Of a DNA stretch of 64,000 nt, positions 56,223 to 64,000 are shown piece after piece; position 1 is the first letter of the stretch; each line of letters opens with the position of its first letter. Both the position numbers and the translations under genes were made by a program. The notes under the pieces are model-generated. The model saw nothing but the letters and a program-made list of their open reading frames with translations. It ran no database searches and was not told the DNA's origin. The stretch comes from Nostoc sp. FACHB-110 (GTDB lineage: Bacteria > Cyanobacteriota > Cyanobacteriia > Cyanobacteriales > Nostocaceae), in the NCBI RefSeq assembly GCF_014697425.1, contig NZ_JACJRU010000001.1, positions 186,001 to 250,000 on the forward strand. Reading direction: 5' to 3'.

Positions 56223-56834
56223 TCAACGAATTTGTAACTCTTTGAACAATTTTTCTGCGTCAGTTTTGAGTAAAACTGTCATTTGTCCAGTGAAAGCCTT
56301 ACCATTGCGAGGTTTAGCTATTTCTATCCAATAAGCATAGCGATCGCCTATACGTAATTGCCCTTGTAAAGCTTCTTTAATCGGAGTTTTAGCAAAACGA
56401 GCCGAGTTTACTTGACTTTGGCTAGGGTAATCATACACTACCTGAGCTTGATTAAAATCTTGGTAGATATCGTAGCCATAAATTACCCGCAAAGATTCTT
56501 GCAGGCGTTGAAAGCTCATACCATTAATAGCATCATACATAGCCAAGCGTTCGTAACGAATCCGGCTGCGGTCTTTGGTAAACTCCACCTTACCTGGAGG
56601 TAAAACCGAAGCCTGAAAAGTAAAGCGTTGAGCGGCTGTGTCACTCTTCTGCACATATAATTTTTCGCCACTGCCAGGGCGTAGCGTCGGATGGGCGTTC
56701 ATCCAAGTAGTCACTTCTTCCGTAGTTTGCCCAGGTAAAGCATTTGCTTGAGAATTAAACACCATACCCACGCCTAGCCAGGGAATGAGAGAAAAAGACA
56801 AAATTAAGCCATTCACCAAAGATTTTTTTAGCAT
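56223..56834 (-). CDS. secreted hypothetical protein
   Basis: The 203-residue protein has a signal peptide (about 1-32, LVNGLILSFSLIPWLGVGMV, ending NALPGQ). The mature part has motifs AHPTLRPGSGEKLYVQKSD, RFTFQASVLPPG and YGYDIYQDF. I do not recognise a domain, but the LRPG.GE.L...K pattern occurs in other cyanobacterial exported proteins. It ends 3 bp from the convergent small-protein gene. A periplasmic location is likely. Confidence 0.78.
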   Translation of the reverse strand: MLKKSLVNGLILSFSLIPWLGVGMVFNSQANALPGQTTEEVTTWMNAHPTLRPGSGEKLYVQKSDTAAQRFTFQASVLPPGKVEFTKDRSRIRYERLAMYDAINGMSFQRLQESLRVIYGYDIYQDFNQAQVVYDYPSQSQVNSARFAKTPIKEALQGQLRIGDRYAYWIEIAKPRNGKAFTGQMTVLLKTDAEKLFKELQIR

Positions 56835-57042
56835 TTTCCTATTCGGGATTCACACGGAAATTCCCCAATGATGGGTTAATCATAGTCTTCCCGTTTTAAT
56901 ATGTGATTATTTCATAGCACTCGAATTTATCTATGTGAAAGGGAATAGCAAATAAGCAACAAATAACAGAATAATCACCCTAATTGGAATTAGGAATTTG
57001 CTATGAAGACTTAGAAATCAAATATGATTCTTAAAGAATATC

Positions 57043-57639
57043 CTATTCAATAGGACAGTTGGGACTAGGGCCTTTTAAAGAATAGTTATCAACCTGCACC
57101 CAGCTATCTTGTCCCAAAGCCCAGAAACCAGTGAAAATATTATAATTAGAGGCATTACCAGTGCGAAACTGTAGCGTTAGTTTTGTATATTGCGGTAAGC
57201 TACCAAACTTGAGTTCTGACCAAACTTTCTGTTCAGTATCACGCACTCCAAAATATCCATCTCTCACATTGGGCGATGTCCGCACATAGGCTTCTAATAT
57301 ATAGTTAGAATTTGGCTGAAGACGTACTTGCTGACGAATCCCATTCCAATCAGAAACATTCCGCATCCAGGCGTTATTTTTACCACTAAAACTATATCCT
57401 TTATTCACATCAAACCCTGCACGTCCTTCAATTTCCCAATAAGATGATGGATGTGGCTGTTGTTCAAAGTCTAGATTGCCATAAGGTGCTGTACATGATG
57501 CTTTTCCTTGGTTTAGGTAAATGCTGTTGATTAATGTTGCAATCACACCAACACTCAAAAGCTTTATTAATCCGCATTTGTTAAATAAATTTATATTATG
57601 GTTAAACTTGATTAAGTAATCATTAAATTGCTTGGGCAT
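57043..57639 (-). CDS. secreted carbohydrate-binding-like beta-sandwich protein
   Basis: The 198-residue protein has a basic N-terminus and a hydrophobic signal or anchor (about 22-45, LLSVGVIATLINSIYL). The body is beta-rich: NLDFEQQPHPSSYWEIEG, YSFSGKNNAWM, YILEAYVRTSP, KLTLQFRTG and SWVQVDNYSLKG. This matches the jelly-roll carbohydrate-binding modules (CBM4/CBM22-like). No catalytic domain is attached. It is followed at lower coordinates by the secreted hypothetical gene and preceded by the AbfB-type gene, all on the same strand. Confidence 0.72.
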   Translation of the reverse strand: MPKQFNDYLIKFNHNINLFNKCGLIKLLSVGVIATLINSIYLNQGKASCTAPYGNLDFEQQPHPSSYWEIEGRAGFDVNKGYSFSGKNNAWMRNVSDWNGIRQQVRLQPNSNYILEAYVRTSPNVRDGYFGVRDTEQKVWSELKFGSLPQYTKLTLQFRTGNASNYNIFTGFWALGQDSWVQVDNYSLKGPSPNCPIE

Positions 57640-57743
57640 AACAAATTATATTATTTTTATAAGTAAATTTGCTTGATTTTAGATGCTAGCTAAAAAGGAA
57701 TTTATGTAATGGGTAAGGGCTAGAATATTAGCCCATAAAAAAC

Positions 57744-58286
57744 TTACTTATACAGAGGATTAGTGATAGTAAACGTCGCATCCTGTCTAAATAAATCGCT
57801 ACCATCAGCAGCTTCTATCCACAACTCAAAATTTTTGTGTCGGATGTAGTGTCCGGGCAAATTGAGGGATTCCAATGACCAATTATGAGGATTATCACCA
57901 AATAGTCGAGTCTTAATGCAAAAGGTAGCATCTTCTCTAAACAACTGCTGGTTAATTCTCCTGGATAACTTTATTTGCAGATTTTCGTGTCTTAAAAAAT
58001 GACCGGGAAAATTAACTGATTCAAATGAACTGCATTTGCTATTTGCTAATCCGGGAATAATTTTGTACGTTGCATCTTTTCTTCCCAGTTCGTCACTAAT
58101 TGGTTCTAGATAGCCTAAAAAATTTCTGTGGCGAATATAGCGATCGCTATAATTATATGACCTAAAAGAAACCACTTCATTGCTATTTTGGGAATAAACT
58201 GATGAAGATGATGTCAAAAAGATGCCACAGACGGATAAACCTAAAGTTGAAATGCTCAAGAATTTTTTTAGCGAGTTAAGTTTCAT
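57744..58286 (-). CDS. secreted AbfB-type beta-trefoil protein
   Basis: The 180-residue protein has a signal peptide (about 1-32) and three repeats of the arabinofuranosidase-B trefoil: SFRSYNYSDRYIRHRN, SFESVNFPGHFLRHEN and SLESLNLPGHYIRHKNF, each followed by a (R/F)(K/R)(E/Q)DAT(Y/F) strand. AbfB domains bind arabinose-containing glycans. Here the domain stands alone without an enzyme. It may work with the neighbouring carbohydrate-binding-like protein. Confidence 0.85.
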   Translation of the reverse strand: MKLNSLKKFLSISTLGLSVCGIFLTSSSSVYSQNSNEVVSFRSYNYSDRYIRHRNFLGYLEPISDELGRKDATYKIIPGLANSKCSSFESVNFPGHFLRHENLQIKLSRRINQQLFREDATFCIKTRLFGDNPHNWSLESLNLPGHYIRHKNFELWIEAADGSDLFRQDATFTITNPLYK

Positions 58287-58768
58287 ATTTATGATTACTT
58301 GATAGGGGTTATGGTATTCCTATGTAATTGACAAAGCAAGAAACAGATAAGAGATTTGATTTTTTTCGATACATCCAATATCAGTAGTTTACCTGAGGAT
58401 TTTTCAGATTAAAATATTTTTTTGATGAAAGGATCAGTAAATTTCATCAAAAATCAGGGAAAATCAAAAATATATATTTTTATTGAGAAGTGACTATAAA
58501 TTTAAATGCCGAGAGGCGCAGAGTGTTTGATAAAAACTGTGCAAAATATAAGAGTTTTGATTTGGGAAATTATCTGCGTGGTGGGCGATAGCCTGGGAGT
58601 AGTGACTAGTGGGTGGGGAAGATGACTGATTTTTTTAGAACTCAAATATGAGTCCTATAGTAGGTTTACTCACTTTGATATCAATTCAGTTTCAATTTTG
58701 GCAACGAGACTGACAATAAATATAGAGAAAGGCTAGGTTAGTTTGTAATCTGTTGCACACTAGCAGCT
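58287..58768. other. 482-bp divergent intergenic region
   Basis: AT-rich with no credible open frame. It should contain the promoters of the AbfB-type gene (minus) and the ABC exporter (plus). I see no clear operator or structured RNA. Confidence 0.55.
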
Positions 58769-59719
58769 ATGGCAAAAGAATTAGCAATTCGCACCAGTGG
58801 ATTAACAAAGCAATTTGAGCGACATATCGCAGTTAATAATGTTGATTTAGAAATTCCCACAGGTGAAGTATATGGATTAATTGGCCCCAATGGTGCAGGT
58901 AAAACCACTCTCATTCGGATGTTGGCGACAGCTGAGGAAGCAACAACGGGTGAGATTTATATTAATGGCGATCGCTTGGTGCGTGGTCAGAGTAACACTA
59001 ATATTAAGCGTTACCTTGGCTACTTGCCTGATGACTATCCTTTATATGAGGATTTAAGCGTTTGGGATTACTTAGATTATTTTGCGCGCTTGTATCGTTT
59101 GCGCGAACCACGCCGCACTCAACGACTGCATGAAGTTTTAGAACTTATCCAACTGGGTAATAAACGCAACAGTTTAATTTCTACACTGTCGCGGGGGATG
59201 AAGCAGCGATTAAGTTTAGCGCGCACCATTATTCATGAGCCGATTTTACTATTACTAGATGAACCTGTTTCTGGGCTTGACCCTATCGCCAGAATGCAGT
59301 TCCGCGAAATTATCAAAGCTTTGCAAGAAGCGGGAATGACAATTTTAATTTCTTCCCACGTTCTTAGTGATTTAGCGGAATTATGTACATCTATAGGTAT
59401 TATGGAACTAGGTTTTTTGGTAGAAAGTGCTTCACTCCAACATCTTTACCAACGCCTTGCTCGTCAGCAAATTGTATTGTCAACTCTAGGAAATCTAGAA
59501 GCAGTTATCAGCGAATTAAAAAGCCATTCTTTAGTGGAAGAATGGTCAGTTATGCCAGATAAAAATAGCTTAAAAGTGAACTTTTCTGGCGACCAAACAG
59601 CTTGTGCAGAACTTTTGCGATCGCTGATTCAAATAGGCATTCCAATTAGTAATTTTCATTGCACACAAGAAGATTTAGAAACTATTTTTCTCAAGATGGG
59701 TCATAAACAAGCATCTTGA
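58769..59719 (+). CDS. ABC transporter ATP-binding protein (exporter type)
   Basis: The 316-residue protein has Walker A GPNGAGKTT (about 38-46), the Q-loop region, signature LSRGMKQRLSLART (about 140-153) and Walker B LLLLDEPVSGLDP. It has the CcmA/NatA layout of drug, lipid or antibiotic exporters, with a C-terminal 90-residue extension. A 12-helix membrane gene follows 34 bp later and is its likely permease. The substrate is unknown. Confidence 0.9.
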   Translation: MAKELAIRTSGLTKQFERHIAVNNVDLEIPTGEVYGLIGPNGAGKTTLIRMLATAEEATTGEIYINGDRLVRGQSNTNIKRYLGYLPDDYPLYEDLSVWDYLDYFARLYRLREPRRTQRLHEVLELIQLGNKRNSLISTLSRGMKQRLSLARTIIHEPILLLLDEPVSGLDPIARMQFREIIKALQEAGMTILISSHVLSDLAELCTSIGIMELGFLVESASLQHLYQRLARQQIVLSTLGNLEAVISELKSHSLVEEWSVMPDKNSLKVNFSGDQTACAELLRSLIQIGIPISNFHCTQEDLETIFLKMGHKQAS

Positions 59720-59753
59720 AATCTTGTCTACATACAATTCAGGAATTTTCTCT

Positions 59754-61457
59754 ATGTACTCTCATCTTTTAGACAAAATTGGTGATTGGAATCCTCAACT
59801 TTTACGAGAAATTAAAGGTCGGTTAAAAGTCCGCAATATTTTGCTGGCAACTAGCCTTTCTTTGCTGGGTCAATTTATATTATTCATGTCTTTTCAAAGC
59901 CAGTTACCTACAAACCTCACGGCGTTTCAAAAAAGCTCTAACAGATATTGTACAGGTTCTGTAGACTATGATGTACCACAATGCTTGAGCGATGGTTTAG
60001 ACAATGTAATAATTAATTGGCAACTCTGGTCATTTGACATATTTAGTTTGCTCAGTTTGCTGACTTGTATTGTATTGTTAGTAGCAGGTACACATCTACT
60101 TATTAATGATTTAGCTACAGAACAAAGACGCGACACTCTCAATTTTATTCGGCTTAGTCCCCAAACAGCACAAAGCATTTTATGGGGAAAAATTCTTGGA
60201 GTTCCGATTTTATTTTATTTTGGCATCCTGCTAGCGTTACCCTTACATTTATGGTCAGGATTCAATGCTCAACTTTCTATCATACAAATTTTGAGCTTTT
60301 ATGCAGTTGTGATGACGGCTAGTGTTTTATATTTCAGTGCAGCATTGTTATTTGGCTTAGTCGGTTCTTGGTTAGGTGGTTTTCAAGTTTGGTTAGCGAG
60401 TGGGACATTACTCAGTTATTTTTTATTTACTGAATCAGCAATCAAACGTGATTTTACGGGTGATTCTCCAGCCAATATAGTGGGATTATTTAACCCATAC
60501 TTTTTAATTCCTTATCCGGAAATTGATCATAATTTTCTCAATAATATTCCCAAATTTGCTGACTTTCATTGGTATATTTTGCAGTTAAAAAGTAATCTCG
60601 GATTGACAGTCGGCTTTGCTTTATTAGTGTATTGTGTAGGTATATTTTTTATTTGGGAATCTTTGCAGCGTTGCTTTCAAATTTCCGACACCACAATGTT
60701 GAGTAAAAAGCAAAGTTATTTACTCACATCTTGCTTTACACTCATCACTTTAGGAACAGCTAATTGGCAAAAAATAGTCTTTCAGCAACAGTCTTACCTT
60801 TCCTTGATGCAGGGAGATACAGCACTTTTGATGATTTTAAATTTCGGCTTATTTCTCTATTTGATTGCAGCCGTTACTCCTGGTCGCCAAACACTTATAG
60901 ATTGGGCGCGTTATCGCCATGTTGCTCATCTCAAAAATTCTCCTCGTGGCAGTTTAATTTATGATTTAATTTGGGGTGAAAAAAGTCCAGGAATTTTAGC
61001 GATCGCTATTAATGCAGCCATAGCAATTACCGGGATAAGCTGTTTTGTGTTAGCATCTAATACTAATATGAATAACAAAATAGATGCTTTATTTGCACTA
61101 GCTTTTGGCGGGATTTTAGCTGTAACTTATGCGGCTTTAACACAATTAGTGTTGTTTATGAAAACAGAACAACGCATATTGTGGGCAGCAGGCATTTTAG
61201 TTGCAGTCATTGTCTTACCAAACATTATATTTTTAGTACTTTTTTCTAGCCCCGCGAATAACTCTTTTGTCTGGCTATTTTCTGTTCTAGCCCCGCTAGT
61301 AGTTTTATTTTATTCAGGTGAACATAACTCCTTAGTTGAGCCTTTGCTAGCAATTTTAGGTCATTTTGCTATCTTAGGATTTTTGATATTGCAATTAACG
61401 CGCAAGTTAAAAAAAGCTGGAGAGTCTGCAACTAAAGCACTGTTAGTAGGAAATTAA
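59754..61457 (+). CDS. ABC transporter permease-like membrane protein
   Basis: From ATG 59754 (AGGA 8 bp upstream) the protein has 567 residues and about 12 hydrophobic segments, such as LLSLLTCIVLLVAGTHLL and ALAFGGILAVTYAALTQLVL. After the second helix, TEQRRDTLNFIRLSPQTA resembles the coupling region of ABC-2 type permeases. The frame is open to a TTG at 59724, but the ribosome-binding site favours 59754. It follows its ATPase gene on the same strand and should form an exporter with it. Confidence 0.82.
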   Translation: MYSHLLDKIGDWNPQLLREIKGRLKVRNILLATSLSLLGQFILFMSFQSQLPTNLTAFQKSSNRYCTGSVDYDVPQCLSDGLDNVIINWQLWSFDIFSLLSLLTCIVLLVAGTHLLINDLATEQRRDTLNFIRLSPQTAQSILWGKILGVPILFYFGILLALPLHLWSGFNAQLSIIQILSFYAVVMTASVLYFSAALLFGLVGSWLGGFQVWLASGTLLSYFLFTESAIKRDFTGDSPANIVGLFNPYFLIPYPEIDHNFLNNIPKFADFHWYILQLKSNLGLTVGFALLVYCVGIFFIWESLQRCFQISDTTMLSKKQSYLLTSCFTLITLGTANWQKIVFQQQSYLSLMQGDTALLMILNFGLFLYLIAAVTPGRQTLIDWARYRHVAHLKNSPRGSLIYDLIWGEKSPGILAIAINAAIAITGISCFVLASNTNMNNKIDALFALAFGGILAVTYAALTQLVLFMKTEQRILWAAGILVAVIVLPNIIFLVLFSSPANNSFVWLFSVLAPLVVLFYSGEHNSLVEPLLAILGHFAILGFLILQLTRKLKKAGESATKALLVGN

Positions 61458-61482
61458 TTAGTGTAGCTTTTTGGCTGTTGAT

Positions 61483-61971
61483 TTACAGCGTTTGACTTGA
61501 ATCGTTAACAGCCACTAAAATTTCTCTCGGTATCAATGGTGAAATTCCATTGATACCTTGAAAATCCTTGATATTGTAAGTTGCAAAATAATCTACTCTT
61601 GCGCTTAAAACTAAACTAGCCAGCCTTACATCAAATATTCTGGCAGAGACAGCATTAATTTTAACGGCTAAATCTAAAGTTTCATTGATACTATTAATTG
61701 TGGGATAAACGATTTCAAAATATCCACTTAAATATGTTTGTTTAATTAGATTTTTAGCATCGTTTGGGCTTAATGGTTTACCCGTCATAGCTGATTTATT
61801 TGTAATAATTCTATATAATTCAACTAAATTTTGTTCTCCAATTACACCCTGAATATTATTTACTTCTAAAACTAAATTGAGTAGTGTAGCTGACTCAGGA
61901 TGAAAAATCGCGGTTTCATCATGAACATAAACTAACACATTAGTATCAAAGAATATCCTGCGTGCGCTCAT
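61483..61971 (-). CDS. PIN-domain toxin (VapC family)
   Basis: The 162-residue protein has the PIN core: IFFDTNVLVY with the first catalytic Asp (residue 9), NLVELYRI with an acidic partner, and FDVRLASLV near 115 with the later Asp, then DYFATYNIKDF. Such proteins are magnesium-dependent ribonucleases. It overlaps the upstream 64-residue gene by 26 bp, the standard VapBC arrangement. Confidence 0.87.
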   Translation of the reverse strand: MSARRIFFDTNVLVYVHDETAIFHPESATLLNLVLEVNNIQGVIGEQNLVELYRIITNKSAMTGKPLSPNDAKNLIKQTYLSGYFEIVYPTINSINETLDLAVKINAVSARIFDVRLASLVLSARVDYFATYNIKDFQGINGISPLIPREILVAVNDSSQTL

Positions 61972-62140
61972 AGATGTCTTCTCTATCTAATGATTCATCT
62001 CTTATGCCAAATTTGAAAGTAGGAAAATTATACTTTCTCTGACGCACAATAATAATTACTTCTACTTCCTCACCTTCATTAATATCGGCAGGTAGTGGTT
62101 CATTTAAAATTATTGTTTTTCCTTTGATATAACCTTTCAC
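61946..62140 (-). CDS. antitoxin partner of the PIN toxin
   Basis: The 64-residue protein starts MKGYIKGKTIILNEPLP and continues EGEEVEVIII, a small beta-hairpin DNA-binding head of the AbrB/DUF104-like antitoxin type, then a charged tail (DESLDREDIYERTQDIL) suited to blocking the toxin. It precedes and overlaps the PIN gene. Confidence 0.78.
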   Translation of the reverse strand: MKGYIKGKTIILNEPLPADINEGEEVEVIIIVRQRKYNFPTFKFGIRDESLDREDIYERTQDIL

Positions 62141-62294
62141 GTTGACAAACTCCTATCAAAATTTAGCAGATTTTTAGATTGATCAATTTTTTACTATTAA
62201 TATATTTAGCATTTTCTCAAAAAATTGGAGTTTTGACGATAACATACTACCAAAATCAGCAATAATAACTTAAGTCAGCTAACAACAGTCAACC

Positions 62295-63053
62295 ATGTCG
62301 TACAATCGCTCAATTGCTGTTGAATTCCGCGATGTCAGCTTTAGTCGCAGCCGTCGCAATTTAGTAGCAAATCTTAATTTTTCTATCTATCAAGGAGAAG
62401 CATTAATATTACTTGGACGCAGTGGTAGCGGTAAAACTACCACGATGAAATTAATTAATCGTCTGTTTACGCCAACCACAGGTGAAGTCGTATTTGATGG
62501 AACTCCGACAAAGCAATGGGATGAAATTAAACTACGACGCAAAATTGGTTATGTCATTCAAGAAACTGGTTTATTTCCCCATTTCACTGTAGAACGCAAT
62601 GTGGGTTTAGTTCCTAGTTTAGAAGGTTGGAAACCGAAACAAATTAAAACAAGAGTTTATGAATTGTTGCAATTAGTAGGGTTAGATCCTGTGCAGTTTG
62701 CTGGGCGTTATCCCCATCAACTTTCGGGGGGACAAAGGCAAAGGGTAGGCGTAGCGAGGGCGTTAGCCGCAGATCCTCCAGTGTTGTTGATGGATGAGCC
62801 TTTTGGCGCACTTGACCCTATTACACGCTTAGAATTGCAACAGGAGTTTCGGCGGTTACAGCAAGAACTCGGGAAGACAGTGGTTTTTGTGACGCATGAT
62901 ATTCAAGAAGCGTTTGTGCTGGCTTCTAGAATTGGGTTAATGTATGACGGAGAACTGGTAGTATTAGGTACAAAGGAGGAGTTTGTGCGATCGCAACATC
63001 CAGAAAGCCAGGCTTTTCTTCAATGTCTGCGTTCTCTGCAAGACAATTTATGA
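62295..63053 (+). CDS. osmoprotectant ABC transporter ATPase
   Basis: The 252-residue protein has Walker A GRSGSGKTT, signature LSGGQRQRVGVARAL and Walker B LLMDEPFGALDP. It resembles the OpuCA/ProV group for quaternary amine uptake but lacks the C-terminal CBS pair used for osmotic control in OpuCA. It heads an operon with a permease and a lipoprotein. The start ATG 62295 gives MSYNRSIAVEF. Confidence 0.9.
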   Translation: MSYNRSIAVEFRDVSFSRSRRNLVANLNFSIYQGEALILLGRSGSGKTTTMKLINRLFTPTTGEVVFDGTPTKQWDEIKLRRKIGYVIQETGLFPHFTVERNVGLVPSLEGWKPKQIKTRVYELLQLVGLDPVQFAGRYPHQLSGGQRQRVGVARALAADPPVLLMDEPFGALDPITRLELQQEFRRLQQELGKTVVFVTHDIQEAFVLASRIGLMYDGELVVLGTKEEFVRSQHPESQAFLQCLRSLQDNL

Positions 63054-63679
63054 AAGATTTTTTCTTGATTAAGTATGCCCCAGAAATTTTCCAGCACACG
63101 CTAGAACATTTATTTTTGGTAGGCATTGCCATTACAATTGCCACACTTGTTGGCATTCCGCTAGGTATTTTAATTACCCGTCAAACTCGTTTGCGTCAAC
63201 CCATTTTGGGTATTGCCAATGTATTGCAAACTATTCCAAGTTTGGCATTATTTGGTTTACTAATTCCTGTGCCTATCATTGGGGGAATTGGTGTTATTCC
63301 AGCCATTGTTGCTTTGACTTTATATTCTTTTTTGCCGATAATTCGCAATACTTACACAGGTATTACCAGTGTAGATCCCGCAATTATCGAAGCTGGTAGA
63401 GGTATGGGAATGACTGATCAAGAATTATTATTACAAGTCGAAATTCCCTTAGCAATGAGTGTAATTTTGGCAGGTGTGAGAGTTGCTGCAGTGATAGGTA
63501 TTGGTATTGCTACAATTGCTGCTGCTATTGGTGCTGGTGGTTTAGGCGTGTTTATTTTTCGCGGCATTGCGGTAGTGAATAATGATTTAATTTTAGCCGG
63601 GGCAGTACCAGCCGCCGTGATTGCTTTACTGGCAGATTTGTTAATTGGGTTGTTGGAAACCAAATTAAAAGTTAAATAA
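63050..63679 (+). CDS. osmoprotectant ABC transporter permease
   Basis: From ATG 63050 the product has 209 residues. The ATG overlaps the TGA of the ATPase gene (ATGA), typical of coupled ABC genes; an ATG at 63023 is also open. It has five to six hydrophobic helices and the MetI-type coupling loop (DPAIIEAGRGMGMTDQELLLQVEIPLA). It matches OpuCB/ProW-type permeases of glycine betaine or choline uptake. Confidence 0.9.
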   Translation: MKDFFLIKYAPEIFQHTLEHLFLVGIAITIATLVGIPLGILITRQTRLRQPILGIANVLQTIPSLALFGLLIPVPIIGGIGVIPAIVALTLYSFLPIIRNTYTGITSVDPAIIEAGRGMGMTDQELLLQVEIPLAMSVILAGVRVAAVIGIGIATIAAAIGAGGLGVFIFRGIAVVNNDLILAGAVPAAVIALLADLLIGLLETKLKVK

Positions 63680-63682
63680 GTA

Positions 63683-64000
63683 ATGAAAAGATTTTTAATA
63701 TTTTTTATTTTAACTTTTACCTTAGTAGTGGCGATCGCAGCTTGTAACCCTAGTGCAAATAATACCACGGGCGATATTGTTGTTGCTTCTAAAGATTTTA
63801 CCGAACAAGATATTTTAGGCGAACTCTTAGCCCAACAAATTGAAGCAACAACTCAACTTAAAGTTGTCCGTCGTCCCCGTTTAGGCGGTTCTTTTGTTTG
63901 TCATAATGCTATTCTGGCAGGAAAAATTGATGCTTATATTGAATATACGGGTACAGCTTTTACTGGTATTTTAAAACAAAAAGCTGTCAATGACCCGCAA
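63683..64000 (+). CDS. osmoprotectant-binding lipoprotein (3' partial)
   Basis: The frame starts at ATG 63683, 3 bp after the permease stop, and is open to the window end (106 codons). A hydrophobic signal ends with the lipobox AIAAC, so Cys would be lipid-modified. The mature part, IVVASKDFTEQDILGELLAQQIEA then LGGSFVCHNAILAGKIDAYIEYTGTA, is typical of OpuCC/OsmF-type quaternary-amine-binding proteins. Confidence 0.9.
   Translation, partial: MKRFLIFFILTFTLVVAIAACNPSANNTTGDIVVASKDFTEQDILGELLAQQIEATTQLKVVRRPRLGGSFVCHNAILAGKIDAYIEYTGTAFTGILKQKAVNDPQ

Overview
The window comes from a filamentous, probably heterocyst-forming cyanobacterium of the Nostoc/Anabaena/Calothrix type. This rests on the form IB rbcL-rbcX-rbcS operon with a separate Rubisco activase carrying a small-subunit-like tail, on many GCGATCGC (HIP1) octamers, on COP23, PEP-CTERM and ethylene-receptor-like proteins typical of cyanobacteria, and on heptameric STRR arrays and small palindromic repeats between genes. 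Species cannot be named from the sequence alone.

Layout. 0-4.5 kb: the 3' part of a STAND NTPase/WD40 protein and a convergent M14-like DUF2817 gene. 4.6-7.7 kb: carbon fixation (rbcL, rbcX, rbcS) behind a long leader with an NtcA-type site, closed by a clear terminator. 7.8-13.2 kb: an AAC(3)-family acetyltransferase, a Uma2 nuclease, an unrecognised protein bounded by inverted repeats, a beheaded PIN toxin, rca, and a decayed PheS-like synthetase. 13.3-21.3 kb, minus strand: the most unusual block, a probable operon of a secreted/membrane vWA protein, a tubulin/FtsZ-like GTPase and a large coiled-coil membrane protein, next to a small Xre regulator. 21.7-31 kb: a cytosolic vWA protein, a coupled pair of unknown genes, 2-Cys peroxiredoxin, a glycogen-debranching-type glucosidase, an ethylene-receptor-like histidine kinase and a Nudix protein.

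31-40 kb: a TetR regulator fused to a dead tyrosine-recombinase-like domain, divergent from a delta-9-type desaturase, with two matching operator palindromes between them. Next come Ogt, a uracil-DNA-glycosylase-like protein, an ATP-grasp protein and a Nudix hydrolase. A DgcA/DgcN-like pair (D-amino-acid metabolism) follows, then a cold-shock-domain membrane protein enclosed by two mirror-image STRR arrays, and a Fur-family regulator. 40-54.5 kb: M48 protease, COP23 protein, PEP-CTERM protein, a 2588-residue multidomain phosphate-scavenging protein preceded by Pho-box-like repeats, a beta-lactamase-fold serine hydrolase and a PrlF/YhaV toxin-antitoxin pair. 54.4-64 kb: HpnB-like glycosyltransferase, small secreted proteins (one AbfB-type beta-trefoil), an ABC exporter pair, a VapBC pair, and an osmoprotectant ABC importer that runs off the end.

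Two themes stand out. One is a tubulin-like/vWA membrane module whose cyanobacterial role I do not know. The other is repeat-driven remodelling of gene ends: STRR arrays or palindromes supply the last codons of two genes, replace the start of two more, and add an in-frame hairpin to the WD40 gene.
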